DNA of 64,000 nucleotides, taken from JAGTVG01 sp963699805 (lineage in GTDB: Bacteria > Bacteroidota > Bacteroidia > Cytophagales > Cyclobacteriaceae). The DNA lies in assembly GCA_963699805.1 (NCBI GenBank), contig CAVOVH010000005.1:868001-932000 (forward strand), written 5' to 3'. Of the stretch, positions 35,068 through 44,744 are shown piece by piece (position 1 is the first letter of the stretch; every line of letters begins with the position of its first letter). The position numbers and the translations under genes are program-made. The notes under the pieces are model-generated. The model had not been told where the DNA came from. It was given only the letters and a program-made list of their open reading frames with translations, and ran no database searches.

Positions 35068-37953
35068 ATGGCCGATTTAAACACATTCATCGATTCCCTT
35101 AAAAAAGAGATTAAGGGAGAGGTTCTGTCAGATGATTACAGCCTGGGGATCTATGCAACCGATGCCAGTGTCTATCAGATCCTACCGGTTGCTGTAGTTT
35201 TACCAAAAGAGGAAAAGGATGTCATCAAGGCTTTAAAGATAGCCAAGGAGTATGCTGTTTCCATTCTCCCAAGGGGAGGAGGAACGAGCCTGGCAGGTCA
35301 AACGGTGGGACATTCCATGGTATTGGATTTTTCAAAATATATGAACCAGGTCCTGGAATTCAACCTGGAAGAAAGATGGGTACGTGTACAGCCAGGAATC
35401 GTTTATGATGTATTGAATACATATCTTAAACCCCATAACCTTCATTTTGCGCCGGATCCTGCTACCTCCAGCCGGGCAAATATTGGGGGAATGATCGGTA
35501 ATAACTCCTCGGGTACTAAAAGTATTCTTTATGGAAAAACCGTGGATCATGTGCTGGAGGCCAAAGTGGTCCTGGCAGATGGGCATCAGCTTCACCTAAG
35601 GTCTCTTACACCTGAAGAATATAATGAAAAAAGTTCAGTGTCCGGTAGGGAAGGGGAAATTTATAAAGGTTTTAGATCCATCATTGAGCATAACAGGGAT
35701 GAAATTGAACGCCGTTTCCCCAAGGTGATGCGAAGAGTCGGCGGTTACAATCTCGATGAATTTATCCACACCGACAAATGGAATCTCTGCAAGCTTATCA
35801 CGGGAAGCGAAGGGACGCTGGCCACCCTGGTGGAGGTAAAACTGAATCTTGAGCCATTACCGGAACGAAAAGCTGTATGTGTGGTTCATTTTAAAGAATT
35901 GATCAATGCCATAGAAGCGGTTGAACCGATCCTTGATTTTGGCCCCGCGGCCGTGGAGATCCTGGATGAAACGGTGGTGGAATTGAGCCGGAAGAATTTA
36001 ACCACGCAACGAAGCTGTCATTTTATTGAAGGAGATCCGGCAGCCATCCTGATCGTTGAATTTTATGGGAAAAATGAAGAAGAGGTCCTTCAAAAGCCCC
36101 GGCAAATGGTTGCTTATCTGAGGAAGAACGGATTCGGCTATGCCTGGCCGTTCTATTCCGAAGGCAGAGATTATGATGATGTCTGGCTGATCAGGAAGAA
36201 AGGGCTGGGCCTGATGCTGGGGATGAAAGGTAAAAAGAAACCCACTCCGTTTATCGAAGATGCAGGAATACCCATTAAAGTGCTGCCTGAATACATCGAC
36301 CGGGTTTTAAAAATATGTAAATCCCATGGAACGGAAGTGGCCATGTATGCGCATGCCAGTGTAGGTGTGATCCATGTACGCCCGATCCTTGACCTGCGTG
36401 ATGGGACCGATATCAAACGATTTGAAAAAATTGCCAGGGAGACTTTTGAACTTGTGAAAAAATATGAAGGTTCATGGAGTGGCGAGCATGGAGATGGCCT
36501 GGTTCGTAGTCCTTTCAATGAAGCATTTTTTGGGCTTCAGGTTTATGGAGCCCTCCGGGAAGTGAAAAGACTTTTTGATCCGGAGAACCTGATGAATCCC
36601 GGGAAGATCGTGGAAGCGCCTCCCATGACAGAGAACCTCCGGTATGGAGCTGCCTATAAAGACGAGAATCTTAAAACCACTTTCCTTTTCAGGGAGGATG
36701 GCAGTTTTGGAGATGCCGTTCATATGTGCACAGGCGTTGGGGAATGTCGGAAGATCCTGGGCGGCACCATGTGCCCCAGTTATAAAGCGACCCGCGACGA
36801 GGAACATTCGACAAGAGGAAGGGCCAATGCACTTCGGATGGCCATGTCGGGCCAGCTCGATCATGGGGGTCTGGCAGGGGAAAGGTTACACCAGGTCCTT
36901 GATCTTTGCCTTTCCTGCAAAGCCTGTAAATCAGAGTGCCCCAGCAATGTGGATATGGCCAAACTGAAAAGTGAAGTAAGCAGTACATACCATCACCAAC
37001 ATGGTATGACCCTCAGGGACAGGTTCATTAAAAATTCCGCTTCCATGGCCTCCAGGCTGAGTGGCCCTGGTGCGCACATCATCAACCCGATCCTGGGGAA
37101 TGCTTTGTTCCGGAGGGGGATGGAAAAGATCAGCGGCATCGATCATAACAGGATCATGCCGGCCTATGCCGTCCAGCCTTTCAAAAAGTGGTACATAAAA
37201 AATACGGTAAAAAATTCAGGCCCCACCGTGGCCCTCTTTGCAGATACCTACCTGAATTACCATGAACCTAATATCGGCATGGCCGCTTATGAACTCCTTG
37301 TTTCGTGTGGGTATAATGTGGTCCTTGCTGAGGCAGGGTGTTGTCAGCGGCCAAAGATCTCTCATGGCTTCCTGGAAGAGGCCAAAACGGATGGGTTGAA
37401 AACGGCCCAGGGACTGGATGTTTATTTGTCCCGGAATATCCCCGTACTGGTTTGCGAACCTGGTTGCGCCTCTTCGTTGACCGATGACCTCCCGGACCTG
37501 ATCGAAGAAGAAGCCCTGGCCAGCAGGCTTAAGAAGGGAGTGTTCATGATTGACCAGTTCCTTGACCAGGAAGTGAAGAACAAAAAGATCGATGTTGAAT
37601 TTATTTCCTCTGCTGAGCGAATGATGATACATGGGCATTGCCATCAAAAGGCATTGTATGGGACCTCGGCGATGAAAGACCTGTTGAAAAGAGTAAAAGA
37701 CCTGGATTTCATGGAAGTCGATTCGGGTTGTTGCGGGATGGCGGGATCCTTTGGATATGAAAAAGAGCATTATAAACTTTCAGAAAAAATCGGATCCAGT
37801 GTGCTGTTCCCTGCCATCCGGGAGCTTGATGAAAAGACCACTGTGGTGGCCTGTGGATTCAGCTGCAGGCATCAGATCAAACATTTTACCGGCAGAAAGG
37901 CCAGACATTGGGTGGAAGTGATCCAGGTGAAAAAGAATGGCATACCGGGATAA
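35068..37953 (+). CDS. FAD-linked D-2-hydroxyacid (glycolate/lactate) dehydrogenase with Fe-S domains
   Basis: The 961 residues fuse a GlcD-like flavin part with a GlcF-like iron-sulfur part. PCMH FAD-binding motifs (VLPRGGGTSLAGQTVG, IGGMIGNNSSGTKSI) lie at about 65-150. The FAD-oxidase C-terminal domain ends with the SWSGEHGDGLVRSP motif at about 470-485. Ferredoxin-type clusters (CTGVGECR, CLSCKACKSECPSN) follow at about 555-635. Two CCG-type modules (AGCCQRP, EPGCASS, GHCHQKA, DSGCCGMAGSFG) end the protein. It oxidises a D-2-hydroxy acid and passes electrons to the quinone pool, probably at the inner membrane. With a glyoxylate aminotransferase beside it, glycolate is the favoured substrate; D-lactate is the alternative. 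Confidence 0.88.
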   Translation: MADLNTFIDSLKKEIKGEVLSDDYSLGIYATDASVYQILPVAVVLPKEEKDVIKALKIAKEYAVSILPRGGGTSLAGQTVGHSMVLDFSKYMNQVLEFNLEERWVRVQPGIVYDVLNTYLKPHNLHFAPDPATSSRANIGGMIGNNSSGTKSILYGKTVDHVLEAKVVLADGHQLHLRSLTPEEYNEKSSVSGREGEIYKGFRSIIEHNRDEIERRFPKVMRRVGGYNLDEFIHTDKWNLCKLITGSEGTLATLVEVKLNLEPLPERKAVCVVHFKELINAIEAVEPILDFGPAAVEILDETVVELSRKNLTTQRSCHFIEGDPAAILIVEFYGKNEEEVLQKPRQMVAYLRKNGFGYAWPFYSEGRDYDDVWLIRKKGLGLMLGMKGKKKPTPFIEDAGIPIKVLPEYIDRVLKICKSHGTEVAMYAHASVGVIHVRPILDLRDGTDIKRFEKIARETFELVKKYEGSWSGEHGDGLVRSPFNEAFFGLQVYGALREVKRLFDPENLMNPGKIVEAPPMTENLRYGAAYKDENLKTTFLFREDGSFGDAVHMCTGVGECRKILGGTMCPSYKATRDEEHSTRGRANALRMAMSGQLDHGGLAGERLHQVLDLCLSCKACKSECPSNVDMAKLKSEVSSTYHHQHGMTLRDRFIKNSASMASRLSGPGAHIINPILGNALFRRGMEKISGIDHNRIMPAYAVQPFKKWYIKNTVKNSGPTVALFADTYLNYHEPNIGMAAYELLVSCGYNVVLAEAGCCQRPKISHGFLEEAKTDGLKTAQGLDVYLSRNIPVLVCEPGCASSLTDDLPDLIEEEALASRLKKGVFMIDQFLDQEVKNKKIDVEFISSAERMMIHGHCHQKALYGTSAMKDLLKRVKDLDFMEVDSGCCGMAGSFGYEKEHYKLSEKIGSSVLFPAIRELDEKTTVVACGFSCRHQIKHFTGRKARHWVEVIQVKKNGIPG

Positions 37954-38089
37954 TGGAATTCCAGGCTTTCTATGGGATATGGGGCTTGTGCAACTAAAAT
38001 GCGATTATTTTTTTTGAAAGAATGGCTGATTGATGTATGATCGATTGCTCAAGATCATGCTCCCTTTTTTTAGCAGTCTGAATTCCATT

Positions 38090-38190
38090 TCGCCTTGAGC
38101 ATCGGGCTTTCAGCTTGCAGCCTGCCGCCTCGAACTTCGAGCTTCCACCTTCCATATTCCTTTGAGCTTTGAACCTTCCATTTTAAACTC
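38090..38190. repeat. degenerate TTTGAGC/TCGAGC repeats, second cluster
   Basis: GCCTTGAGCATCGGGC, CCTCGAACTTCGAGCTTCC and CCTTTGAGCTTTGAACC form a loose tandem series like that at 25358-25455. It lies in the 313-base gap between the dehydrogenase and the beta-galactosidase genes. Nothing else is seen in the gap. Confidence 0.55.
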
Positions 38191-38266
38191 CAATTCAACC
38201 CTTCTACTTTTTCATCCAGATAATATTTAAATAGTTGTATTTTTGATCCTGGCAAAATTTTTAGGG

Positions 38267-41200
38267 ATGATACTATTTTTAAAACTATTATTATCGGTGC
38301 TGATCCCCCTGAATGTATCAGGGCAACTCTGTACTCAGGATTGGGAAAATCCACATGTTTCCGGCATCAACCGTCTTCCGGCTCATGCCACCACCATGTC
38401 TTTCGAATCTGTTGAAAAAGCAAAAGAATATGACTGGAAAACGTCATCGAGATATCATTCTCTTAACGGGCAATGGAAATTCAACTGGTCACCGGTGCCA
38501 GATCAAGCCCCAGAAAATTTTTACCAAACCGATTTCAATGTATCCTCGTGGAAGGAGATCCCAGTCCCGGCCAACTGGGAACTACAGGGATATGGGACGG
38601 CCATCTATACCAACATCACGTATCCATTCGTGCCGGTCGATCCTCCCAGGGTTCCGGATGAAGATAATCCGGTGGGTTGTTATGTTCGGGAATTCGATTT
38701 GCCGGCCGCCTGGAAAGACTTGAAGATCACCCTGCACTTTGGCGGGGTCAGCTCGGCCTTTTATGTCTGGCTCAACGGTGAATATATCGGGTACAGTGAA
38801 GACAGCCGGTTACCGGCGGAATTTGACATTACCTCCTTCGTAAAACCCCGGAGCAACCGGTTGGCGGTCAAGGTATACCGGTGGAGTGACGGCAGTTACC
38901 TGGAAGATCAGGACCACTGGCGGATGAGCGGCATTCACCGGGAAGTGTATCTGGCTGCGTCTCCCCGGATCCATATTTCGGACCTATTCGTCCAAACCGC
39001 ATTCGATAAAAATTATCAGGATGCGGTGATAAAGATCAGGCCCAAACTTGATTATGAACAAGCCGACCTGGCGGAACGATGGCGCATCGGATTCAACCTG
39101 TATGATGATGAACAGCTTCCCGTATTTAAAGAAAACATTGAAAAAAGTCTTAACGGATTGGTTCACATTCAGTATCCCCAGACGGGCCATATCCCCTTTG
39201 GATTTTTTGAAGAGAAAATGATTCAACCAAGGAAATGGTCTGCTGAACAACCCATACTGTATACCCTGGTGATCTATTTAAAGGATGAAAAAGGAAAAGT
39301 GGCGGAAGCACGCAGCCTGAGGGTAGGTTTCCGTGAGTTTAAAATTGAAAAGGGCCAGCTCCTGGTCAATGGCATACCTGTAAAACTGATTGGGACCAAC
39401 CGGCACGATCACGACCAGCTAACGGGAAAAGTGGTTTCTAGGGAGGGGATGCTCCAGGATGTCAGGCTAATGAAACAATTTAATTTTAACGCGGTAAGGA
39501 CTTCTCATTATCCGAATGATCCCTACTGGCTGGATCTTTGTGACGAATACGGTTTGTATGTGATCGATGAGGCCAACCTCGAATGTCATGGATTGAATTC
39601 GATGTTGTCGAACGACGCCGAATGGCAGGAGGCTTTTCTGGCCCGGGCCATCCGAATGGTGGAACGGGACAAAAACCATCCAAGTATCGTGATGTGGTCA
39701 CTGGGAAATGAATCCGGCGCTGGACCGAACCATGCTGCCATGGCCGGATGGATCAAAGCCTATGATCCAACCCGTTTTATCCATTATGAAGGGGCCCAGA
39801 CCAATATCAATGACCGGCCGACCAATCCTCCCTCTCCGGATCCTTCTTACGTAGATGTGATCAGCCGGATGTACTGGCCCATTGACGAGATGGTGAATCT
39901 GGCTACGGCCGATTATGATGACCGTCCGGTGATGTGGTGCGAGTATGCCCATGCCATGGGAAATTCAGTAGGCGATCTGGACGCTTTCTGGGAAGCCATT
40001 CGTTCACATAAACGGTTGCTGGGAGGATTTATCTGGGATTGGGTGGACCAGGGCATTGTCAGGCAGACTCCCGGGGGCAAATCCTACTGGGCTTATGGGG
40101 GAGACCTGGGAGATACGCTGATCAATGACGGCAACTTCTGTATCAACGGGGTGGTCTATCCAGACCGGACACCCAAACCTGCCACCTATCAATGTAAATA
40201 TGTTTTTCAGCCGGTAGCGGTCCAACCCGTCAATCTTTCTGAGGGAAGCTTCCGGATCAGGAACCGGTATGATTTTCTAAGTCTGGATCATCTCAACGGC
40301 ACCTGGATTCTTACAAGAAATGGAGAAAACATACGGAATGGACAGATCGATCTGAGCGGGATCCTGCCAGGAGGAGAAAAGAGTTACCGGGTACCCCTTG
40401 AGATTCCCGAAAATTTAGATCCGGGAGATGAATATTTTTTAAACCTGTCGTTCCAGCTCAGGGAAGGTGCCAGCTGGGCGGATGCCGGTCATGTGGTGGC
40501 CACAGAACAATTGAAGCTTCCGTTTGAGAACCGGCTGCTTCCAGTGATGGATATTTCCGGTCCGGGATCCGGTTTCGATCCCGGATCTCTGGGGATCCAG
40601 CTCTCTGAAAAAGAGGACCGGTATGTGATCGACGGAGAAAATTTTGAGATCGTATTTGACCGGACCAGCGGATATATGCAGTCGATCCGTTTTAACAACC
40701 AGGAAATCATCCAGGATCCCATGAAACCCAATTTTTGGCGGCCACAAACCGACAATGATTTCAGGGGAGCCATGACACATATTTTTCAGGGAGTATGGAA
40801 AAAAGCCGGGCCCGGTGCCCAGTTGGTCAGCATGGATCTGAACCGGATCGATGAGGGAACTATCAAGGTCATCGCACAGCACCTGTTTCCGGATGTTCAG
40901 TCCTTACTTGTTATGAGTTATACCATTTACGGTTCAGGTGATATCCTGGTCAATTATACTTTTGATCCGGGCAAAGATCTTCCAGAGATCCCACGGATCG
41001 GCTTGCAACTGGGCGTCAATGCGACGATGCGGTCCATGGAGTGGTTTGGACGTGGGCCCATGGAATCCTATTGGGACCGAAAGTCCAGTGTACAATTCGG
41101 GGTTTATCAACAGGATATATACCGGGATTATCAGATGTACGTCAAGCCACAAGAGAGCGGGAATAAATCGGATGTCCGGTGGGCCATTCTGGAGAATGAA

Positions 41201-41503
41201 AAGGTGGGTCTGTTGATCATGACAAAGGATGAGATCAATGTAAGTGCATGGCCCTATTCCATGGAGAACATTGAAAAAGCCCGGCATACGGTGGACCTGA
41301 CTTCCGGCGATTGGATCACCCTGAATATTGACAAACTGCAGATGGGCCTGGGAGGCGATGATTCGTGGTCGATAAAGGCCAAGCCTCATGAGGAGTTCAG
41401 GATCTACCCCGATGAATATAATTATTCGTTCCGTTTGTCGCTCATCGATCTAGAGAAACAAACAATTGATAAGAAGTTATATAATTGGTTACCCGAACAT
41501 TAA
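38267..41503 (+). CDS. exported beta-galactosidase, GH2
   Basis: I choose the ATG at 38267, giving 1078 residues that start with a signal peptide (MILFLKLLLSVLIPLNVSG); the frame is also open to a TTG at 38243. LacZ-type architecture is complete: sugar-binding domain (VPANWELQGYGTAIYTNITYPF), Ig-like domain, TIM barrel with acid/base Glu482 in MWSLGNESGAG and nucleophile Glu559 in MWCEYAHAMGNS, and C-terminal Bgal small chain (WFGRGPMESYWDRKSS). It hydrolyses beta-galactosides in the periplasm. A DUF2905 protein gene follows after four bases. Confidence 0.93.
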   Translation: MILFLKLLLSVLIPLNVSGQLCTQDWENPHVSGINRLPAHATTMSFESVEKAKEYDWKTSSRYHSLNGQWKFNWSPVPDQAPENFYQTDFNVSSWKEIPVPANWELQGYGTAIYTNITYPFVPVDPPRVPDEDNPVGCYVREFDLPAAWKDLKITLHFGGVSSAFYVWLNGEYIGYSEDSRLPAEFDITSFVKPRSNRLAVKVYRWSDGSYLEDQDHWRMSGIHREVYLAASPRIHISDLFVQTAFDKNYQDAVIKIRPKLDYEQADLAERWRIGFNLYDDEQLPVFKENIEKSLNGLVHIQYPQTGHIPFGFFEEKMIQPRKWSAEQPILYTLVIYLKDEKGKVAEARSLRVGFREFKIEKGQLLVNGIPVKLIGTNRHDHDQLTGKVVSREGMLQDVRLMKQFNFNAVRTSHYPNDPYWLDLCDEYGLYVIDEANLECHGLNSMLSNDAEWQEAFLARAIRMVERDKNHPSIVMWSLGNESGAGPNHAAMAGWIKAYDPTRFIHYEGAQTNINDRPTNPPSPDPSYVDVISRMYWPIDEMVNLATADYDDRPVMWCEYAHAMGNSVGDLDAFWEAIRSHKRLLGGFIWDWVDQGIVRQTPGGKSYWAYGGDLGDTLINDGNFCINGVVYPDRTPKPATYQCKYVFQPVAVQPVNLSEGSFRIRNRYDFLSLDHLNGTWILTRNGENIRNGQIDLSGILPGGEKSYRVPLEIPENLDPGDEYFLNLSFQLREGASWADAGHVVATEQLKLPFENRLLPVMDISGPGSGFDPGSLGIQLSEKEDRYVIDGENFEIVFDRTSGYMQSIRFNNQEIIQDPMKPNFWRPQTDNDFRGAMTHIFQGVWKKAGPGAQLVSMDLNRIDEGTIKVIAQHLFPDVQSLLVMSYTIYGSGDILVNYTFDPGKDLPEIPRIGLQLGVNATMRSMEWFGRGPMESYWDRKSSVQFGVYQQDIYRDYQMYVKPQESGNKSDVRWAILENEKVGLLIMTKDEINVSAWPYSMENIEKARHTVDLTSGDWITLNIDKLQMGLGGDDSWSIKAKPHEEFRIYPDEYNYSFRLSLIDLEKQTIDKKLYNWLPEH

Positions 41504-41506
41504 AAA

Positions 41507-41728
41507 ATGCAATCCATTGGAAAATATATCATATTGATCGGTATCGTGCTTGTGATCATCGGATTGATCCTGCATTTTGCAGGTAACAGTCTGAACTGGC
41601 TGGGGAGGTTACCGGGGGACATACGGATTGAAAAGGAAAATCAGCGTATCTACATCCCGATCACCTCGATGATCCTGATCAGCATAATTTTAACACTGAT
41701 CATTAATATAATTAGAAAGTTTTTTTAA
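41507..41728 (+). CDS. DUF2905 small membrane protein
   Basis: The 73 residues form two membrane helices (IILIGIVLVIIGLILHF and ITSMILISIILTLIINII) around the conserved DUF2905 centre LNWLGRLPGDIRIEKEN. The family is widespread and uncharacterised, and sits in the inner membrane. The gene begins four bases after the beta-galactosidase stop. Confidence 0.88.
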   Translation: MQSIGKYIILIGIVLVIIGLILHFAGNSLNWLGRLPGDIRIEKENQRIYIPITSMILISIILTLIINIIRKFF

Positions 41729-41831
41729 CTTGATTCGATTTATGATGAACTATTATTTTCAGGGAAATGTGCTTCCTCCGAAAATCGAGATCTAATATAT
41801 TTTTTCTGAATAACCCTATCAACTTATCGAA

Positions 41832-42002
41832 ATGGCTAAGAAGCGCAAAAAGTCAAAAAAAGGTTTTTATATTTGGTCTATCCTGGGCCTCCTGATTGGA
41901 ATTGCGGCGGGCATTTATCTTGAGAACATTGCCGTGGGACTGGGCATTATCATTGCATTTGCCGGCTTTGCCTGGATTGTTTCAGGCATAGGCATGAAAT
42001 GA
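41832..42002 (+). CDS. 56-residue membrane peptide
   Basis: A Lys/Arg-rich start (MAKKRKKSKKG) is followed by two hydrophobic helices (YIWSILGLLIGIAAGIYL and AVGLGIIIAFAGFAWIVSGI). This layout, positive inside and Gly-rich, is typical of real small membrane proteins and unlikely by chance. No family is recognised. It follows the DUF2905 gene by about 100 bases on the same strand. Confidence 0.6.
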   Translation: MAKKRKKSKKGFYIWSILGLLIGIAAGIYLENIAVGLGIIIAFAGFAWIVSGIGMK

Positions 42003-42245
42003 TAGATTAAGTTACCTGGTTTCTCCCGGAGTCGAATCTTGAATTTCGAACCCGCTCGACTAACGAACCTCGCCGAACCAATGGTGAGGGGCTGAGCACC
42101 TGTCAGCTGGCTGGTCAGAGGGAACTCCCGAGTAAAAATAAGCCAGCCTTTCGCGGATTTTGTGCACTGGTCAAAGCTCATCCGTGTCCTTCCTTTTACC
42201 TTCTTCCAATTATTTTACATTTACCTGCTTCTACGGGGACCCCCA
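42003..42245. other. unexplained GC-richer intergenic stretch
   Basis: The first 170 bases are more GC-rich than the surroundings. They contain the tRNA-like words GGTTCGAA (42043-42050, read on the minus strand) and AACCTCGCCGAACCAATGGTGAGGGGC, without a cloverleaf that I can build. A minus-strand open frame here does not look like protein. It may be an intergenic repeat or eroded RNA gene. Confidence 0.4.
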
Positions 42246-42282
42246 AGAAAAGACCCTGGCATTGGGTGTCAGGGTCTTTTCT
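42246..42282. terminator. intrinsic terminator
   Basis: A perfect 13-bp stem (42246-42258 with 42270-42282) encloses an 11-base loop, with A- and T-rich arms. It is positioned to end both the small plus-strand genes and the minus-strand VOC gene. Beyond it, 42283-42545 holds no gene. Confidence 0.85.
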
Positions 42283-42545
42283 AAATAAATAGTGTGTAAT
42301 GTGAATAGTGTAATAGGTACTTTAATTTAACGGATTAAATTTCAAATAGTTACGGCTTGAGCATATATATTAAAACTGCCACACACTCAAGTTCCCGAAA
42401 TATTTTAAATTAAACGCTGGTTTATCACATCCGGTATGGATATGCGGTTTCGTCCAACTGCAAGGAAAAATTAGGGTAACCGTTAATGGTTCAGAATACA
42501 TGGATTAAGAACCTCTGGGCCAGCTCCGGTATCATTTCATGTCGA

Positions 42546-43223
42546 TTACTTCCGGGCGTCGGAATGGAGCAATTCAATTACTACTCCCAGATCATCGAGG
42601 GTTTCATGATAAATATAGGTCCCATCATCAGAATCATACCGGCCCTGATGAAAAATGGGATAGCCTGCCTTTTCAAGTTCCCGGGAAGTTTTATCCGGAT
42701 CCACAACCTGGAATCCCAGGTGCTGTACCCCTTCCCCTTTTTCATCCAGGAATTCCTTCCAGCTGGTTCCTTCACTGATGGGCTGAAGCAGTTCAAGAAC
42801 TACCTGTCCCAGGTTAAAGAAAGTTAGCTTTACTTGTCCTTCAGAAGGCTTCCCGCGATAGATTTCCTTCACCTCGTGACCTGGTCTGGTGGTTCGGATC
42901 TCAGGCACTGGCATTCCCAGCAGTTCCGCCCAGCGTTTGCTACTGGCTTCAATGTCTTTCACCACGATCGCCACCTGAACTACTTTCTGTAAACCGGGGT
43001 CATGATACCCATCATCCAGGATAGCTTCTTCAAGAATATTTCTTTCTATCCTGGTACTATTGCCGGATAATTCATGAACACCGGCCAAATCCTTCTTTGT
43101 GGTGGCAAAATTGCTTTTTTCCGATGAATCATTTTTCAATGAATCCTTACTTATGGGGGAATACCCAGTCATGATCAATACAAAGGCAAGGATAAAAAAT
43201 AGCATTAAAAAATTCGTTTTCAT
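42546..43223 (-). CDS. exported VOC-fold (glyoxalase-like) protein
   Basis: The 225 residues begin with a signal-like hydrophobic segment (MKTNFLMLFFILAFVLIMTGYSP) that lacks a lipobox Cys. A single VOC domain starts at about residue 78 (LQKVVQVAIVVKDIEASSKRWAELLGMP). Its second module ends with HLGFQVVDPDKTSRELEKAG and GVVIELLH. The His, Gln/Glu and terminal Glu are in the positions that bind a divalent metal in methylmalonyl-CoA epimerase and glyoxalase relatives. The substrate is unknown, and export is unusual for this fold. The gene is monocistronic. Confidence 0.75.
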   Translation of the reverse strand: MKTNFLMLFFILAFVLIMTGYSPISKDSLKNDSSEKSNFATTKKDLAGVHELSGNSTRIERNILEEAILDDGYHDPGLQKVVQVAIVVKDIEASSKRWAELLGMPVPEIRTTRPGHEVKEIYRGKPSEGQVKLTFFNLGQVVLELLQPISEGTSWKEFLDEKGEGVQHLGFQVVDPDKTSRELEKAGYPIFHQGRYDSDDGTYIYHETLDDLGVVIELLHSDARK

Positions 43224-43701
43224 AAGTTTGATAGTTTGAGGTTCCTTTATTATATTTTATTGTCTGTTTTGAATTGGATTTCGCTTTATTATTTAAATGT
43301 AATAAGTTAATCGCAAATGGCGATAGATGGATAGCGATTCATTTCAACCGGGTTTTAAAAATTAGTTATTTCCTCGTCGGTCCTTACTGAATTTATCTTA
43401 ATATAATTCAGGAAGAACTCACTGAAACCATATCAGTGTTCGTGGTTGGTCGATACGGATTTGTCACCGGTTGCTCCTTGTAAGAATGGCTGGCTGACAC
43501 CCGGGCTAAGGCGAGTAGTTTTAAAAGGTTCGGTCATAGGAGGACGTTGAATATCTACGCCAGTTCCACATGATTTTTTGGGGTTATAATCAATAAGTTG
43601 GGGAAAAATTATCTCCGGTTTATATAATATTCATAAATTAGAAGAAAATATCTGATCGTCCAGAAATTTAACAGATCACTGAACAACAAAAGAACAAGAA
43701 T
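43224..43701. other. divergent intergenic region, no gene found
   Basis: About 480 bases between the VOC gene and lemA. No convincing promoter pair, RNA gene or repeat is seen. Confidence 0.4.
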
Positions 43702-44304
43702 ATGAAAAAATGGCTCATTCCCTTAATAATCATTGCCGTCATTGCTTTTATGCTTTACCGGTGGGCGGTTGGCATCAATAACACGGCCGTAAACTTTGAA
43801 GAAAATGCCAAAACGGCCTGGGCAGATGTTGAAAGTTCCTACCAGCGCCGGAACGACCTGATCGGTAACTTGGTCAACACCGTGAAAGGTGCCGCCGATT
43901 TTGAAAGAGGAACCCTTACGGACGTGATCGAAGCAAGGGCAAAAGCCACCCAGGTGAATATCGACCCGGCCAACCTGACCCCTGAAAGTCTGGCACAATT
44001 CCAGCAGGCACAAACCGGGGTCTCCTCAGCCCTGTCAAGGTTACTGGTAACCGTTGAACGTTACCCCGAATTAAAGGCCAATCAGAATTTCCTGGAACTT
44101 CAATCCCAACTGGAAGGAACGGAAAACAGGATCAATGTAGCGAGGGATCGTTTTAATGAAGCGGTGAATACCTATAACAAGCATATCAGGATCTTCCCCA
44201 ATAACCTGCTGGCCGGCATGTTCGGCTTTGAGCAGATGTCACGATTTGCAGCCGATGAAGGTGCAGAAAAGGCTCCGACAGTAGAATTTGATTTTAACAA
44301 ATGA
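43702..44304 (+). CDS. LemA family membrane protein
   Basis: The 200 residues show the LemA plan: one N-terminal membrane helix (WLIPLIIIAVIAFMLYRWAV), then a long helical bundle starting with NFEENAKTAWADVESSYQRRNDLIGNLV and containing LSRLLVTVERYPELKANQNF and RINVARDRFNEAVNTYN. LemA is an outward-facing helical protein of unknown function that is nearly always next to TPM-domain proteins, as here. Its stop overlaps the start of the next gene. Confidence 0.93.
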   Translation: MKKWLIPLIIIAVIAFMLYRWAVGINNTAVNFEENAKTAWADVESSYQRRNDLIGNLVNTVKGAADFERGTLTDVIEARAKATQVNIDPANLTPESLAQFQQAQTGVSSALSRLLVTVERYPELKANQNFLELQSQLEGTENRINVARDRFNEAVNTYNKHIRIFPNNLLAGMFGFEQMSRFAADEGAEKAPTVEFDFNK

Positions 44305-44744
44305 TCATGTCTACGGTTGAAGATTTTATTTCAGCGGAAGATGAACAGGAAATTGTGGAGGCCATCCGGGAAGCGGAAAAGCAAACTTCCGGCGAGATCC
44401 GGATCCATATCGAAAGAACAGCGCCTCCCGATTCGATCAGCCGGGCCACCGAAGTCTTTCATTTCCTGAAGATGGATAATACCAAAGCACAAAATGGGGT
44501 GTTGATCTATTTGGCGGTGGAATCACGGGTATTTGTGATCTATGGCGACACAGGGATCAACGAGGTGGTACCAGATGGTTTCTGGGACAGTACCCGGGAT
44601 GTAATGCAGGCCCATTTTAAGCAGGGAGAATTCAAGCAGGGGATTATTGAAGGTGTATTAAAAGCGGGAGAACAACTGCAGAAATTTTTCCCCTGGCAAA
44701 AAGACGATGAGAACGAATTATCGGATGATATTTCCAAAGGATAA
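44301..44744 (+). CDS. TPM-domain protein, soluble
   Basis: The 147-residue protein consists of a single TPM domain: FISAEDEQEIVEAIREAEKQTSGEIRIHIE, QNGVLIYLAVESRVFVIYGD and FKQGEFKQGIIEGVLKAG. No signal peptide or membrane helix is seen, so it is probably cytosolic. TPM domains have been linked to photosystem repair and acid phosphatase activity in plants; the bacterial role is open. It overlaps lemA by four bases and the next TPM gene by one. Confidence 0.85.
   Translation: MIMSTVEDFISAEDEQEIVEAIREAEKQTSGEIRIHIERTAPPDSISRATEVFHFLKMDNTKAQNGVLIYLAVESRVFVIYGDTGINEVVPDGFWDSTRDVMQAHFKQGEFKQGIIEGVLKAGEQLQKFFPWQKDDENELSDDISKG

Noticed and set aside
42043..42075. Minus-strand tRNA gene
   Set aside because: A T-loop-like word is present, but acceptor, D and anticodon stems cannot be built.
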